A stretch of DNA of 5,772 nucleotides from Deltaproteobacteria bacterium (GTDB taxonomy: Bacteria > Desulfobacterota_B > Binatia > UBA9968), in the NCBI GenBank assembly GCA_016193385.1, contig JACPSF010000339.1, forward strand, positions 1-5,772. Reading direction: 5' to 3'. Made by a program: the position numbers and the translations under genes. The notes under the pieces are model-generated. The model saw nothing but the letters and a program-made list of their open reading frames with translations. It ran no database searches and was not told where the DNA came from. This document shows, one piece after another, positions 1 through 5,523 of the stretch (its first letter is position 1; every line of letters begins with the position of its first letter).

Positions 1-29
1 CCCCCCTTTTGTAAAGGGGGGATGGGGGG
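1..29. repeat. C6T3/A3G6 palindrome, probably part of a dispersed repeat
   Basis: Six C and three T at 1-9 pair perfectly with three A and six G at 13-21 around a three-base loop. A second G6 run follows at 24-29. The element is probably cut by the window edge. From memory, C-rich/AAAGGGGG palindromes of this type are common dispersed intergenic elements in environmental bacteria; that is family knowledge, not shown here. A T-rich run at 41-50 lies about 20 bases beyond the stem, too far for a normal intrinsic terminator. Confidence 0.5.
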
Positions 30-58
30 ATTATAGTAATTTTCTTTTTTCCTTCACT

Positions 59-128
59 ATAGTTCGAACCGTTCGAATGGTTCAGGGATCATCAGAACGC
101 CTTGAACGATTTAAACGATTCGAACAAT
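59..128. repeat. Imperfect inverted repeat with 9-base TTCGAAC periodicity
   Basis: The arm at 59-87 matches the reverse complement of 100-128 at 23 of 29 positions, with a 12-base loop at 88-99. Inside the arms a motif recurs every nine bases: TTCGAACCG then TTCGAATGG then TTCAGG on the left, and AACGCCTTG, AACGATTTA, AACGATTCG, AACAATTTT on the right. Some mismatches are G-U compatible in RNA. It is non-coding and could be a mobile palindromic repeat, a processed RNA hairpin or a protein-binding array; the sequence does not decide. Confidence 0.65.
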
Positions 129-184
129 TTTATGCGCTCAAGTCCTGTTCCGCCCGCCTGGGATTAGCTGCTTCGTTCACGAAC

Positions 185-238
185 AAAAAAGCCCGAATCC
201 CTACAGACAAACTAATCCGTCTGATAGAGAATCGGGCT
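185..238 (-). terminator. Intrinsic terminator of the leftward operon
   Basis: On the minus strand the arms at 238-219 and 208-190 form a stem of about 17 pairs, starting AGCCCGA/TCGGGCT, with one mismatch, one G-U pair and one bulged base. The loop is 10 bases, and a run of six T (190-185) follows directly. This is the classic Rho-independent layout. It works in one direction only: there is no T-run on the plus-strand side. It lies about 165 bases beyond the stop codon of the VWA gene and is the first strong terminator after it, so it probably ends the whole operon or a small RNA encoded in the trailer. Confidence 0.85.
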
Positions 239-246
239 CCCGTCCT

Positions 247-289
247 TCCTTCGAGTCCCCTCAGGATGGTTAGCAGCTTGTCGAACCAC
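247..289. repeat. Degenerate TTCGA...CTCAGGATGGT...TTGTCGAACCA palindromic repeat
   Basis: The plus strand reads TTCGAGTCCCCTCAGGATGG, then TTAGCAGCTTGTCGAACCA. The outer TTCGA (250-254) and TCGAA (281-285) are complementary. It resembles the intergenic repeat with core TTCGAC..CTCAGGATGGTGAGCTTGTCGAA that I recall as common in environmental bacterial genomes. Compared with that form this copy looks mutated and carries extra bases near 271-275. The assignment is by recollection of the motif, not by a search. Confidence 0.45.
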
Positions 290-305
290 AGTCCGACCCG
301 TGCTC

Positions 306-357
306 GGGCAGATCCTTTACCCCAAAGGGGGGATAACTTCCAGGTTCCCTTCTGCCC
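306..357. other. Two-part hairpin in the operon trailer
   Basis: GGGCAGA at 306-312 pairs with TCTGCCC at 351-357. Nested inside, TTACCCC at 317-323 pairs with GGGG-A-TAA at 329-336 across one bulged A. No T-run follows on either strand, so it is not a terminator. In the minus-strand transcript it would sit between the VWA stop codon and the terminator at 185-238, so it may protect the 3' end or belong to a small RNA. Confidence 0.45.
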
Positions 358-403
358 TACCTACTCGGAATGAATAAACGAAAAAACCAGAAACAAATTC
401 GAG

Positions 404-1996
404 CTAGACCTTTTTTCGCCGGCGGGAGATGTAATCGACCAGGAGATACTCGCCCAGGTGGTCGGGACGGGTATAGAAAGCCCGGCCCTTGTTGATGCGG
501 GTCATCTCATCGACAAAGCCCTTCAACACCGGGCTATCATCGAGCATGAACGTATTGATGGTGATCCCCCGGCGCGTCACGCGCTCCGCCTCGCGCAGCG
601 TCTCGTCCGCCGCCCTCTGGCTGATCCCGCCGAAGCTCAGGGGCCACTCGCAATAGAGGCGGCCCTGCCGGCAGTAGGCGGTGGGCTGGCCGTCGGTAAT
701 CACGATCATCTGCTGGTTCTGGCTCGGCCTTCTGTCCAGGAGCTCGGAAGCGAGATGGAGCCCGTCCTGGAGATTGGTGAAAGGATCTCCCATATTCCAC
801 GTCGCCTCAGGGAGATCCTTGGGCTTGAGTTCCACGGCGCGCGTGAAAAAGCCCACGATGCCGAAATAGTCGCGGGGATAAAGCGAACGCACGAGGCTCT
901 CCATCGCCAAGGCCACCTTTTTGGCCGCCGCAAACCTTCCCTCCCAGCTCATCGACCAACTCATGTCCAAGAGCAGCACGGTGGCGGCGCGAGTGGTGTG
1001 CTCAGACTCGTAAACCATAAAGTCCTGCGGTCGCAAACGCAGTGGTAATCCTCCGTTATGGAACAGGGCGCTTTTGAGTGTCTGAATCATGTTGAGGTGG
1101 AGGTGATCGCCCTGGACATAGGGGCGGCTTTCCTCGGTCACGAGCTCCTGAGAACCGTGGGAGCGTATCGGGTGCCGGCCGATCACGTCGCGTTTGAGCT
1201 GGCGGTAGATATCTCGCAGAGCGAGCTGTCCGACCCGTCTGACCCCGCGCGGCGTGAGTTCGAACCGATCACCCCGATCGATGACATAGCCTCCATCTTC
1301 CAGCAGAGACTCCATGCGCGCGACCCCATCGAAATCCTGCCGCGCATCCTCCCCCAAGAGTCTCTCCAGCAACTGGGAGTCTACATCCTCCAGGTTCATG
1401 CTCGAGAGCTGCCCTTCCAGGCGGCGCAGCTCCTCGAGCCGGTCTAAAAGCTCCTGTGCCTGCTCCATATCCAGGGGTGTCTGCCCGCGAAAAAGGCTAC
1501 CCTCCCGGCGGATGGCGTTCTCGAGACGTCGGACCTGCTCCAGCCGGGAAAGCAGGGACTGAAAATCCGCCTGGGCCTTGGAATCCTCGAAACTGTAAGA
1601 GGCGAGCTTCTCGATGGCCTCGCTCGTCTTGTCCGGCAGACGATCAAGAAATTCCTCTTTGCTCTCAATCCCGGGTTTGGCATCGCGCAGCTCTTGGAGG
1701 GTCCGGCGCTCCTGCTCCACGATCGACCGAAGCTCCTGCTCCACCTGCTCCATAGCCGACTGGATCCGGTAACGGTCGTAAAGGCGCCTCAGCTCGCGGG
1801 TCAACTGGGACATCAGATCTTCCAGTCCCGCCGTCTTTTTCTCGCCTTGCTTCAAGCCCCGCTGCATCAGACGGCGCATAGCCTGCTGCAGGTCGCCCGT
1901 CTCGTTCATGTAATCGTTCAGTTGCTCGAAGACACTCTCGGCTCCGAAGGACTCAGCAGAGGAGCGATTCCAGCGACTGTATCGAACCCGAAACAT
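404..1996 (-). CDS. VWA-domain protein, partner of the upstream AAA+ ATPase (ChlD/CoxE-like)
   Basis: A soluble protein of 530 residues with no signal peptide or membrane segment. It begins MFRVRYSRW, an N-terminus typical of this family. Residues about 55-215 are rich in Glu, Arg, Leu and Gln and look like long helices or coiled coil. Residues about 235-265 (GDRFELTPRGVRRVGQLAL) resemble a small winged-helix segment. A conserved-looking patch follows at about 289-298 (ESRPYVQGD). The C-terminal VWA domain (about 337-525) has an intact metal-ion-dependent adhesion site: D344-x-S346-x-S348, T407 in DPFTNL, and D435 in ITDGQP. The gene starts 14 bases after the AAA+ gene with only a weak AGG overlapping that stop codon, so coupled translation is likely. 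By analogy with ChlI/ChlD and MoxR/VWA pairs, the VWA domain would bind a client or a Mg-dependent ligand and the ATPase would remodel it. The client is unknown. No frameshift is seen. Confidence 0.85.
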   Translation of the reverse strand: MFRVRYSRWNRSSAESFGAESVFEQLNDYMNETGDLQQAMRRLMQRGLKQGEKKTAGLEDLMSQLTRELRRLYDRYRIQSAMEQVEQELRSIVEQERRTLQELRDAKPGIESKEEFLDRLPDKTSEAIEKLASYSFEDSKAQADFQSLLSRLEQVRRLENAIRREGSLFRGQTPLDMEQAQELLDRLEELRRLEGQLSSMNLEDVDSQLLERLLGEDARQDFDGVARMESLLEDGGYVIDRGDRFELTPRGVRRVGQLALRDIYRQLKRDVIGRHPIRSHGSQELVTEESRPYVQGDHLHLNMIQTLKSALFHNGGLPLRLRPQDFMVYESEHTTRAATVLLLDMSWSMSWEGRFAAAKKVALAMESLVRSLYPRDYFGIVGFFTRAVELKPKDLPEATWNMGDPFTNLQDGLHLASELLDRRPSQNQQMIVITDGQPTAYCRQGRLYCEWPLSFGGISQRAADETLREAERVTRRGITINTFMLDDSPVLKGFVDEMTRINKGRAFYTRPDHLGEYLLVDYISRRRKKV

Positions 1997-2010
1997 AACC
2001 GGTGCGTTAC

Positions 2011-3408
2011 CTACTTGCCGTAGGTGATCCTCCCTCCCTCAACCTCTTTGTTGAGCTTCTGGTGGAGGTGCAACCCCTCCATGATAAACTCCGTGGCCGA
2101 AGCCATCAAGGCCGGAGACTCGATGGGCCCGAGGGTGCGGATCGCCTCTTTCAATCCCGGGATCTCCTTGATCCCCTCCAGGTAGTCCTTGGCGGGCATT
2201 CCATCCGAGACCTCCACCCCCCAACCGGAGTTGAAGTAGTCGACGATTTTTTGCAGCGAGCTAAGGCTGAAATACTGGTCGAACACTTTTACGAGCGCAC
2301 GGTTCAGCAGCTTTTGGACCACCTCGTCCTCCTTCCGATCCTCCCCCACATATTCCATCTCGATTTTGCCGCTGGTCGAGGCCAGCAGGCAATGCAGGTC
2401 GCTGACGCGGGGAACGACCTCTCCTTCGCGCAGCCGCAGGGCCCGCTTCTCCGCGTTGCTGATCATGCTCTCGTAGTTGTTGATCGTTACCCGAACGCTC
2501 ACCCCGGAGGCCTGATTGATTTCGTTCGACTTGCGGGCCTCGAAGGTCACGTTGGCGATGATCTCTTTCATGAATTGAGGTGTCCGAACCGTGAGGCTGC
2601 GCTCGTTTAGAGAGATCGCCTCTTGCTCCATAATCGTGATCTCGTCCTGGATGGTCCGGGGATAATGGGTCCGGATCTGAACGTCGAACCGATCCTTCAG
2701 GGGCGTAATGATCCGACCGCGGCTCGTGTAATCCTCCGGGTTGGCGCTCGCCACGATCATGACGTCCAAGAGGAGACGGATCTTGTAGCCCTTGATCTGG
2801 ACATCCTTCTCCTCCATGAGATTGAAGAGACCCACCTGCACCTTTTCTGTCAGGTCGGGCAGCTCATTGATGGCGAAAATCCCGCGATTTGTCCTGGGGA
2901 TCAAACCATAATGAATGGTCTCTTCGTCCGCAAGGTATCTTCCCTCCGCTACCTTGATCGGATCGATCTCACCGATGAGGTCCGCTATGGACGCATCCGG
3001 GGTGGCCAGCTTCTCGCTATAGCGTTGCTCCCTCCCGATCCACTCGATGGGCAGCGCGTCTCCTTCTTTCTCCAACCGCCGCCTGCACACCCGACAGATC
3101 GGATGAAGCGGGTTGTCGTTGATTTCGCAGCCCTCGACGATCGGGATCCGCTCGTCGAGAAGGGAAACCAATCCGCGGATGATGCGGGATTTGGCCTGTC
3201 CCCGCTCGCCCAGAAAGACCATGTGGTGGCCCGAGAGGACCGCATTCTCGATCTCCGGGATCACGGTGTCGTCGTATCCGATGATGCCTGGTAAAATCCG
3301 ACTGCCGCTCTGGAGATACTGCACGAGATTCTTGCGCATCTCCTCGCGCACAGAGAGCACCGGATGGCCGCTTTTTTTAAGTTCTCCCAGGGTCTTCAGC
3401 TCTTTCAC
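2011..3408 (-). CDS. MoxR/ChlI-type AAA+ ATPase
   Basis: A cytosolic ATPase of 465 residues of the magnesium-chelatase-I/MoxR clade. Visible motifs: Walker A GERGQAKS (67-74, K73, with AKS rather than GKT); Walker B GIFAINELPDL (176-186, catalytic E182, with Asn where Asp is usual); sensor 1 around N223 in ASANPEDY; an arginine-finger candidate R240 in PLKDRFD; and a sensor-2 candidate R306 in SGVSVRVT. Between Walker A and B lie C94, C105 and C108 (NPLHPICRVC), which look like metal ligands. The start is GTG at 3408: a GGGAGG lies 9 bases upstream, and the frame further upstream only overlaps lapA. It follows lapA by 20 bases and precedes the VWA gene by 14, so the two products probably form a complex. 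The function is likely ATP-driven remodelling or metal insertion on an unknown client. No other chelatase gene is visible here, so a role in chlorophyll-type synthesis is not supported. Confidence 0.88.
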   Translation of the reverse strand: MKELKTLGELKKSGHPVLSVREEMRKNLVQYLQSGSRILPGIIGYDDTVIPEIENAVLSGHHMVFLGERGQAKSRIIRGLVSLLDERIPIVEGCEINDNPLHPICRVCRRRLEKEGDALPIEWIGREQRYSEKLATPDASIADLIGEIDPIKVAEGRYLADEETIHYGLIPRTNRGIFAINELPDLTEKVQVGLFNLMEEKDVQIKGYKIRLLLDVMIVASANPEDYTSRGRIITPLKDRFDVQIRTHYPRTIQDEITIMEQEAISLNERSLTVRTPQFMKEIIANVTFEARKSNEINQASGVSVRVTINNYESMISNAEKRALRLREGEVVPRVSDLHCLLASTSGKIEMEYVGEDRKEDEVVQKLLNRALVKVFDQYFSLSSLQKIVDYFNSGWGVEVSDGMPAKDYLEGIKEIPGLKEAIRTLGPIESPALMASATEFIMEGLHLHQKLNKEVEGGRITYGK

Positions 3409-3417
3409 GCTCGCACG

Positions 3418-3423
3418 CCTCCC
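3418..3423 (-). promoter_or_regulatory. Ribosome-binding site that sets the GTG start of the AAA+ gene
   Basis: The minus strand reads GGGAGG, nine bases before the GTG at 3408-3406, inside the 20-base gap after the lapA stop. This favours the GTG over an upstream in-frame start at 3552, which would lie deep inside lapA and add a Gly/Arg-rich out-of-frame tail unlike the family. Confidence 0.75.
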
Positions 3424-3428
3424 TGCAG

Positions 3429-3749
3429 CTAAATTCGCTCCTTGATGCGCGCCCCCCCGCTCTGGCCTTCTCGCTCGCCGAAAGCCTGAATCTCCCGCTC
3501 CAGCGCCGCGATCGCCCGATCTTTTTCTCTGAGGGCCCTTTTGAGAGACCACTGATCGAAGAGAAAACCCACCCCCGCCAGCAAGACACCCAGAAGAATC
3601 GCGAACAGGACCAGCAAAAAGAGGGGAATAGGAGGCGTCTCCAAACCAAAATAATAGCGCAGGCGAAGGGGCTCGGCATTTTCCATCGAAAAGGTAATCC
3701 CCAAGATAAACAACAGCGTAACAAAAACCGTCTTCAATACTTTTATCAT
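3429..3749 (-). CDS. lapA: LapA-like (DUF1049) inner-membrane protein
   Basis: A small membrane protein of 106 residues with the LapA/YciS layout: a first transmembrane helix at about 5-21, a short periplasmic loop with the typical NAEPLRLRYYFG stretch (24-35), a second helix at about 41-64, then a charged cytoplasmic coiled coil (about 66-95). In E. coli LapA works with LapB to control lipopolysaccharide synthesis through LpxC turnover by FtsH. The same role here is inference. The gene begins 9 bases after the HIT stop with no clear ribosome-binding site, which suggests translational coupling. In E. coli lapA also lies downstream of rpsA-ihfB, which supports the assignment. The neighbour after it is not lapB but an AAA+ ATPase. 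The polar tail after residue 95 is short and probably variable. Confidence 0.8.
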   Translation of the reverse strand: MIKVLKTVFVTLLFILGITFSMENAEPLRLRYYFGLETPPIPLFLLVLFAILLGVLLAGVGFLFDQWSLKRALREKDRAIAALEREIQAFGEREGQSGGARIKERI

Positions 3750-3758
3750 TCTAGCAGA

Positions 3759-4244
3759 TCAGAACGCTTCAAAATAGGGCCTCAACCGGTCATAGCTCTC
3801 CAAAAGATGCTGGGGCATGACCCGGACCTCTCCCACGACCGTCATGAAATTCGTATCCCCATCCCATCGCGGTACCACGTGCCAGTGGAGATGATCCTCG
3901 ACTCCGGCCCCGGCGCAGCGCCCGAGATTCATCCCCAGGTTGATTCCCCCCGGATGGAGCGCGGCGAGGATAATAGCCACTGCTTTCCTTAAGGCCTCGC
4001 TCAAGTCCCCGTACTCCTCCACCGACAGCGAAGAGAGCTGCTTTTCATGCCGCTTCGGCGCCAACAGGAGATGGCCGTTGTTGTACGGATACTTATTTAA
4101 CATGACCAGCGAATGGGCCGTCTCCGCCAGAACCAGGTTCAACCGGCGGTCGAGCCCCTTCAGCTTATCGCAGAAGATACACCCGTCCCGCTTGCTGTCA
4201 TCATCAATATAGGTCATGCGCCAGGGGGCCCAGATTTTCTTCAT
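3759..4244 (-). CDS. HIT-family protein, Ap4A phosphorylase/hydrolase-like
   Basis: A protein of 161 residues in the histidine-triad superfamily, which cleaves or phosphorolyses nucleotide phosphate anhydrides such as diadenosine tetraphosphate. The triad motif is H118-L-H120-W-H122-V-V, with H120 expected to be the nucleophile. The N-terminal WAPWRMTYI (5-13) and the GCIFC pair (C22, C25) are hallmarks of the subgroup annotated as Ap4A phosphorylase (Mycobacterium Rv2613c type). C22 and C25, with a later His such as H66 in PKRH, may bind zinc. The substrate is inferred from the subgroup and not proven by the sequence. The ATG overlaps the ihfB stop by one base (TGATG), so translation is probably coupled. 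Length is normal for the family, and both ends look complete. Confidence 0.85.
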   Translation of the reverse strand: MKKIWAPWRMTYIDDDSKRDGCIFCDKLKGLDRRLNLVLAETAHSLVMLNKYPYNNGHLLLAPKRHEKQLSSLSVEEYGDLSEALRKAVAIILAALHPGGINLGMNLGRCAGAGVEDHLHWHVVPRWDGDTNFMTVVGEVRVMPQHLLESYDRLRPYFEAF

Positions 4245-4546
4245 CAGGACCCCTGACGCGGTTCTCTCTTCCCGTCGACCCTCAACCTGAGCTCCTTCCC
4301 GACTTTAAAGAAAGGAACTCTCTTGGCCGAAACCGACACTACGGCCCCGCTCTTTGGGTTTCGCCCTTCCCGCGCGCGGCGGTGCTTCACCACAAAGCTC
4401 CCAAACCCCCGGATCTCGATCCTCTCCCCCTGCTCCATGGCGCTGACCATAGAATCGAAAACGGAGTTAACGATCACTTCAGTATCGCGGCGCGAGAGGT
4501 GGGGAAACCTCTTGTTGACTTCGTCAATCAGATCTCGCTTTGTCAT
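4244..4546 (-). CDS. ihfB: Integration host factor beta subunit / HU-family DNA-binding protein
   Basis: A DNA-bending nucleoid protein of 100 residues. The HU/IHF fold is clear: helical dimerisation region 1-40, then EIRGFGSF (44-51), then the beta arm with GRNPKSG (61-67). P64 is the intercalating proline. ERIEIRGFGSF is especially close to E. coli IhfB, and the position downstream of rpsA matches ihfB, so IHF-beta is preferred over HU. The partner IHF-alpha is not in the window. The start is the ATG at 4546, preceded by a strong AGGGGGG; an in-frame extension upstream to 4651 has no family similarity. Residues 91-100 (GKREPRQGS) form a charged extension beyond the E. coli end. A stem-loop just upstream may modulate its expression relative to sppA. 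Confidence 0.9.
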   Translation of the reverse strand: MTKRDLIDEVNKRFPHLSRRDTEVIVNSVFDSMVSAMEQGERIEIRGFGSFVVKHRRAREGRNPKSGAVVSVSAKRVPFFKVGKELRLRVDGKREPRQGS

Positions 4547-4549
4547 AAT

Positions 4550-4556
4550 CCCCCCT
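4550..4556 (-). promoter_or_regulatory. Strong ribosome-binding site of ihfB
   Basis: The minus strand reads AGGGGGG, ending three bases before the ATG at 4546 (five bases counted from the AGGGG core). It is the strongest such site in the window, and it rules out the longer in-frame start at 4651 that overlaps sppA. It suggests that ihfB is translated independently and at a higher rate than its coupled neighbours. Confidence 0.75.
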
Positions 4557-4561
4557 AATCG

Positions 4562-4606
4562 AAAAAGTCTCTCGGCTGCCAGCCTCGCTGGACCCTTGTT
4601 GGAGAC
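4562..4606 (-). terminator. Attenuator-like stem-loop between sppA and ihfB
   Basis: In the minus-strand transcript GTCTC (4606-4602) pairs with GAGAC (4571-4567) and is followed at once by five T (4566-4562). Inside lies a strong compact hairpin, CCAGC-GAG-GCTGG (4591-4579). The outer stem has only five pairs and the loops are large, so full termination is unlikely. Partial termination or an RNA-processing site that sets the sppA:ihfB ratio is more plausible. Confidence 0.4.
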
Positions 4607-4608
4607 GC

Positions 4609-5523
4609 TCAATGCACGAGCTGGGGCGACCACTCGTAAAGGAGCCCCCATCTTTCACTCCCGCCCAGCCGCCGACCAAAAAAGGAAAAGACAAGCCTTT
4701 CCCACCAACTCTTTTCGTCACCCCGGGAGTAAACGACTTGAGGAGCGCCTTCGATGCCGGCACGCTTGGCGGCCAGATCGATCGCATCCTCCAGGTTCCC
4801 TAACTGATCCACCAACCCCAAAGCCTTGGCCTGCTCCCCCGAAAAAACTCTGCCGTCAGCGATTTCTCGCACCTTTGCCTCGGGCAATTTCCTCCCCTTG
4901 ACCACGGCGCTCACGAACTGCCCGTGCACGTTGTCCACCAACCCCTGCAAGATGGCCCGCCCCTCGGGTGTGAGAGGCCGCAGGGGAGACCCGACATCCT
5001 TATGAGGTGCGCTCTTAATCACAAATCCCTTCAGGCCGACCTTGCGCATAAGCTCCTCGACATTCCCCAATTCCATGATGACGCCGATGGACCCGGTCAG
5101 CGTCCCCGGGTTGGCCACCACTCGGTCACACGCGCTGGCAATGTAATATCCCCCCGAGGCGGCCATCCCCCCCAGCGAGGCGATGACCGGTTTTTTCTTC
5201 TTAAGCTTGCCGATCTCTTCGGAAATTTCCTGCGTGGGAGCTACCGCGCCTCCCGGGGAATCAATCCGCACGACCACGGCCTTGATCCCTCCGGCCTCCG
5301 CGAATTGTTTGAGGCCTTGAATGGCTTCCCGCGAGCTGTTGATGGTACCCTCGATCTCCAGCACCCCGACGGAGTCCCCGCCCAGAAGCGTGAGCACCCG
5401 GACCTCACCCCCTGTCAGATAGGCATAGAAAAAAAGGGCAAAGGAAAAAAGCAGGATGGATAGAAAAAGGATTCCCAATCCCTTGAGCAATCTTCTGGCC
5501 ATTGACCGCCCGGCAATCTCCAC
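4609..5523 (-). CDS. sppA: Signal peptide peptidase SppA (S49 family, short form)
   Basis: A membrane-anchored serine protease that degrades signal peptides left after secretion. The product has 304 residues, so it is the short single-domain form (Bacillus type) and not the double-domain E. coli form. A signal-anchor helix spans about 17-36 (GILFLSILLFSFALFFYAYL). The S49 domain covers about 50-260 and contains RIDSPGG (86-92), the nucleophile S123 in AASGGYYIA, and the general base K175 in KSAPHKD. The 52-residue Ser-Lys spacing equals that of B. subtilis SppA. The GTG at 5523 overlaps the rpsA stop by one base (TAGTG); an ATG at 5502 would give a protein seven residues shorter. Neither has a close ribosome-binding site, although AAGGGCGG lies about 10 bases before the GTG. 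The catalytic domain faces outward if the anchor is N-in. The C-terminal tail is aromatic and hydrophobic (WWERLVFSFFGRR). Confidence 0.92.
   Translation of the reverse strand: MEIAGRSMARRLLKGLGILFLSILLFSFALFFYAYLTGGEVRVLTLLGGDSVGVLEIEGTINSSREAIQGLKQFAEAGGIKAVVVRIDSPGGAVAPTQEISEEIGKLKKKKPVIASLGGMAASGGYYIASACDRVVANPGTLTGSIGVIMELGNVEELMRKVGLKGFVIKSAPHKDVGSPLRPLTPEGRAILQGLVDNVHGQFVSAVVKGRKLPEAKVREIADGRVFSGEQAKALGLVDQLGNLEDAIDLAAKRAGIEGAPQVVYSRGDEKSWWERLVFSFFGRRLGGSERWGLLYEWSPQLVH

Larger units (their letters stand above)
1..403. other. Repeat-rich intergenic region without a convincing gene
   Basis: This stretch between the end of the VWA gene and the left window edge holds at least five inverted-repeat structures, listed separately, and no reading frame with a recognisable protein. 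The one open frame of useful length, a plus-strand frame at 77-373, runs straight through three hairpins and the terminator, has no clear ribosome-binding site, and gives a low-complexity product resembling no family I know. I read it as non-coding: the 3' untranslated region and terminator of the leftward operon, plus dispersed repeats. Confidence 0.7.

Noticed and set aside
161..218. GGATTAG (161-167) complementary to CTAATCC in the terminator loop (212-218), a possible kissing or pseudoknot interaction
   Set aside because: It is only seven bases, and the 161-167 part lies beyond the terminator's T-run, so it would exist only in read-through RNA. Chance is a sufficient explanation.
77..373. 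Plus-strand open frame of 98 codons in the intergenic region
   Set aside because: It crosses three inverted repeats and the terminator, lacks a ribosome-binding site and has no recognisable protein similarity.
1..403. CRISPR array or phage attachment site in the repeat-rich end
   Set aside because: There are no evenly spaced direct repeats with unique spacers, no tRNA gene and no integrase. The 9-base periodicity is too short and degenerate for CRISPR.
381..416. A-rich/T-rich pairing just after the VWA stop as a first terminator
   Set aside because: The only possible stem is a run of A-T pairs with mismatched GG/GG inside and no GC-rich part, far weaker than the structure at 185-238.
2002..3294. 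Two long plus-strand open frames (2002-2610 and 2623-3294) antisense to the ATPase gene
   Set aside because: They mirror a well-conserved AAA+ coding sequence and show no own motifs. Long antisense frames are expected opposite GC-biased genes.
3409..3552. Upstream extension of the ATPase gene to an earlier in-frame start
   Set aside because: It overlaps lapA in another frame, adds a Gly/Arg-rich tail unlike the family, and the GTG at 3408 has a good GGGAGG site.
4547..4651. Upstream extension of ihfB to 4651
   Set aside because: The extension has no HU/IHF similarity and overlaps sppA, while the ATG at 4546 has a strong ribosome-binding site and begins the conserved fold.
4924..5463. Plus-strand open frame of 179 codons antisense to sppA
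   Set aside because: It is a shadow of the catalytic S49 domain; its translation shows no domain or membrane pattern and no ribosome-binding site was found.
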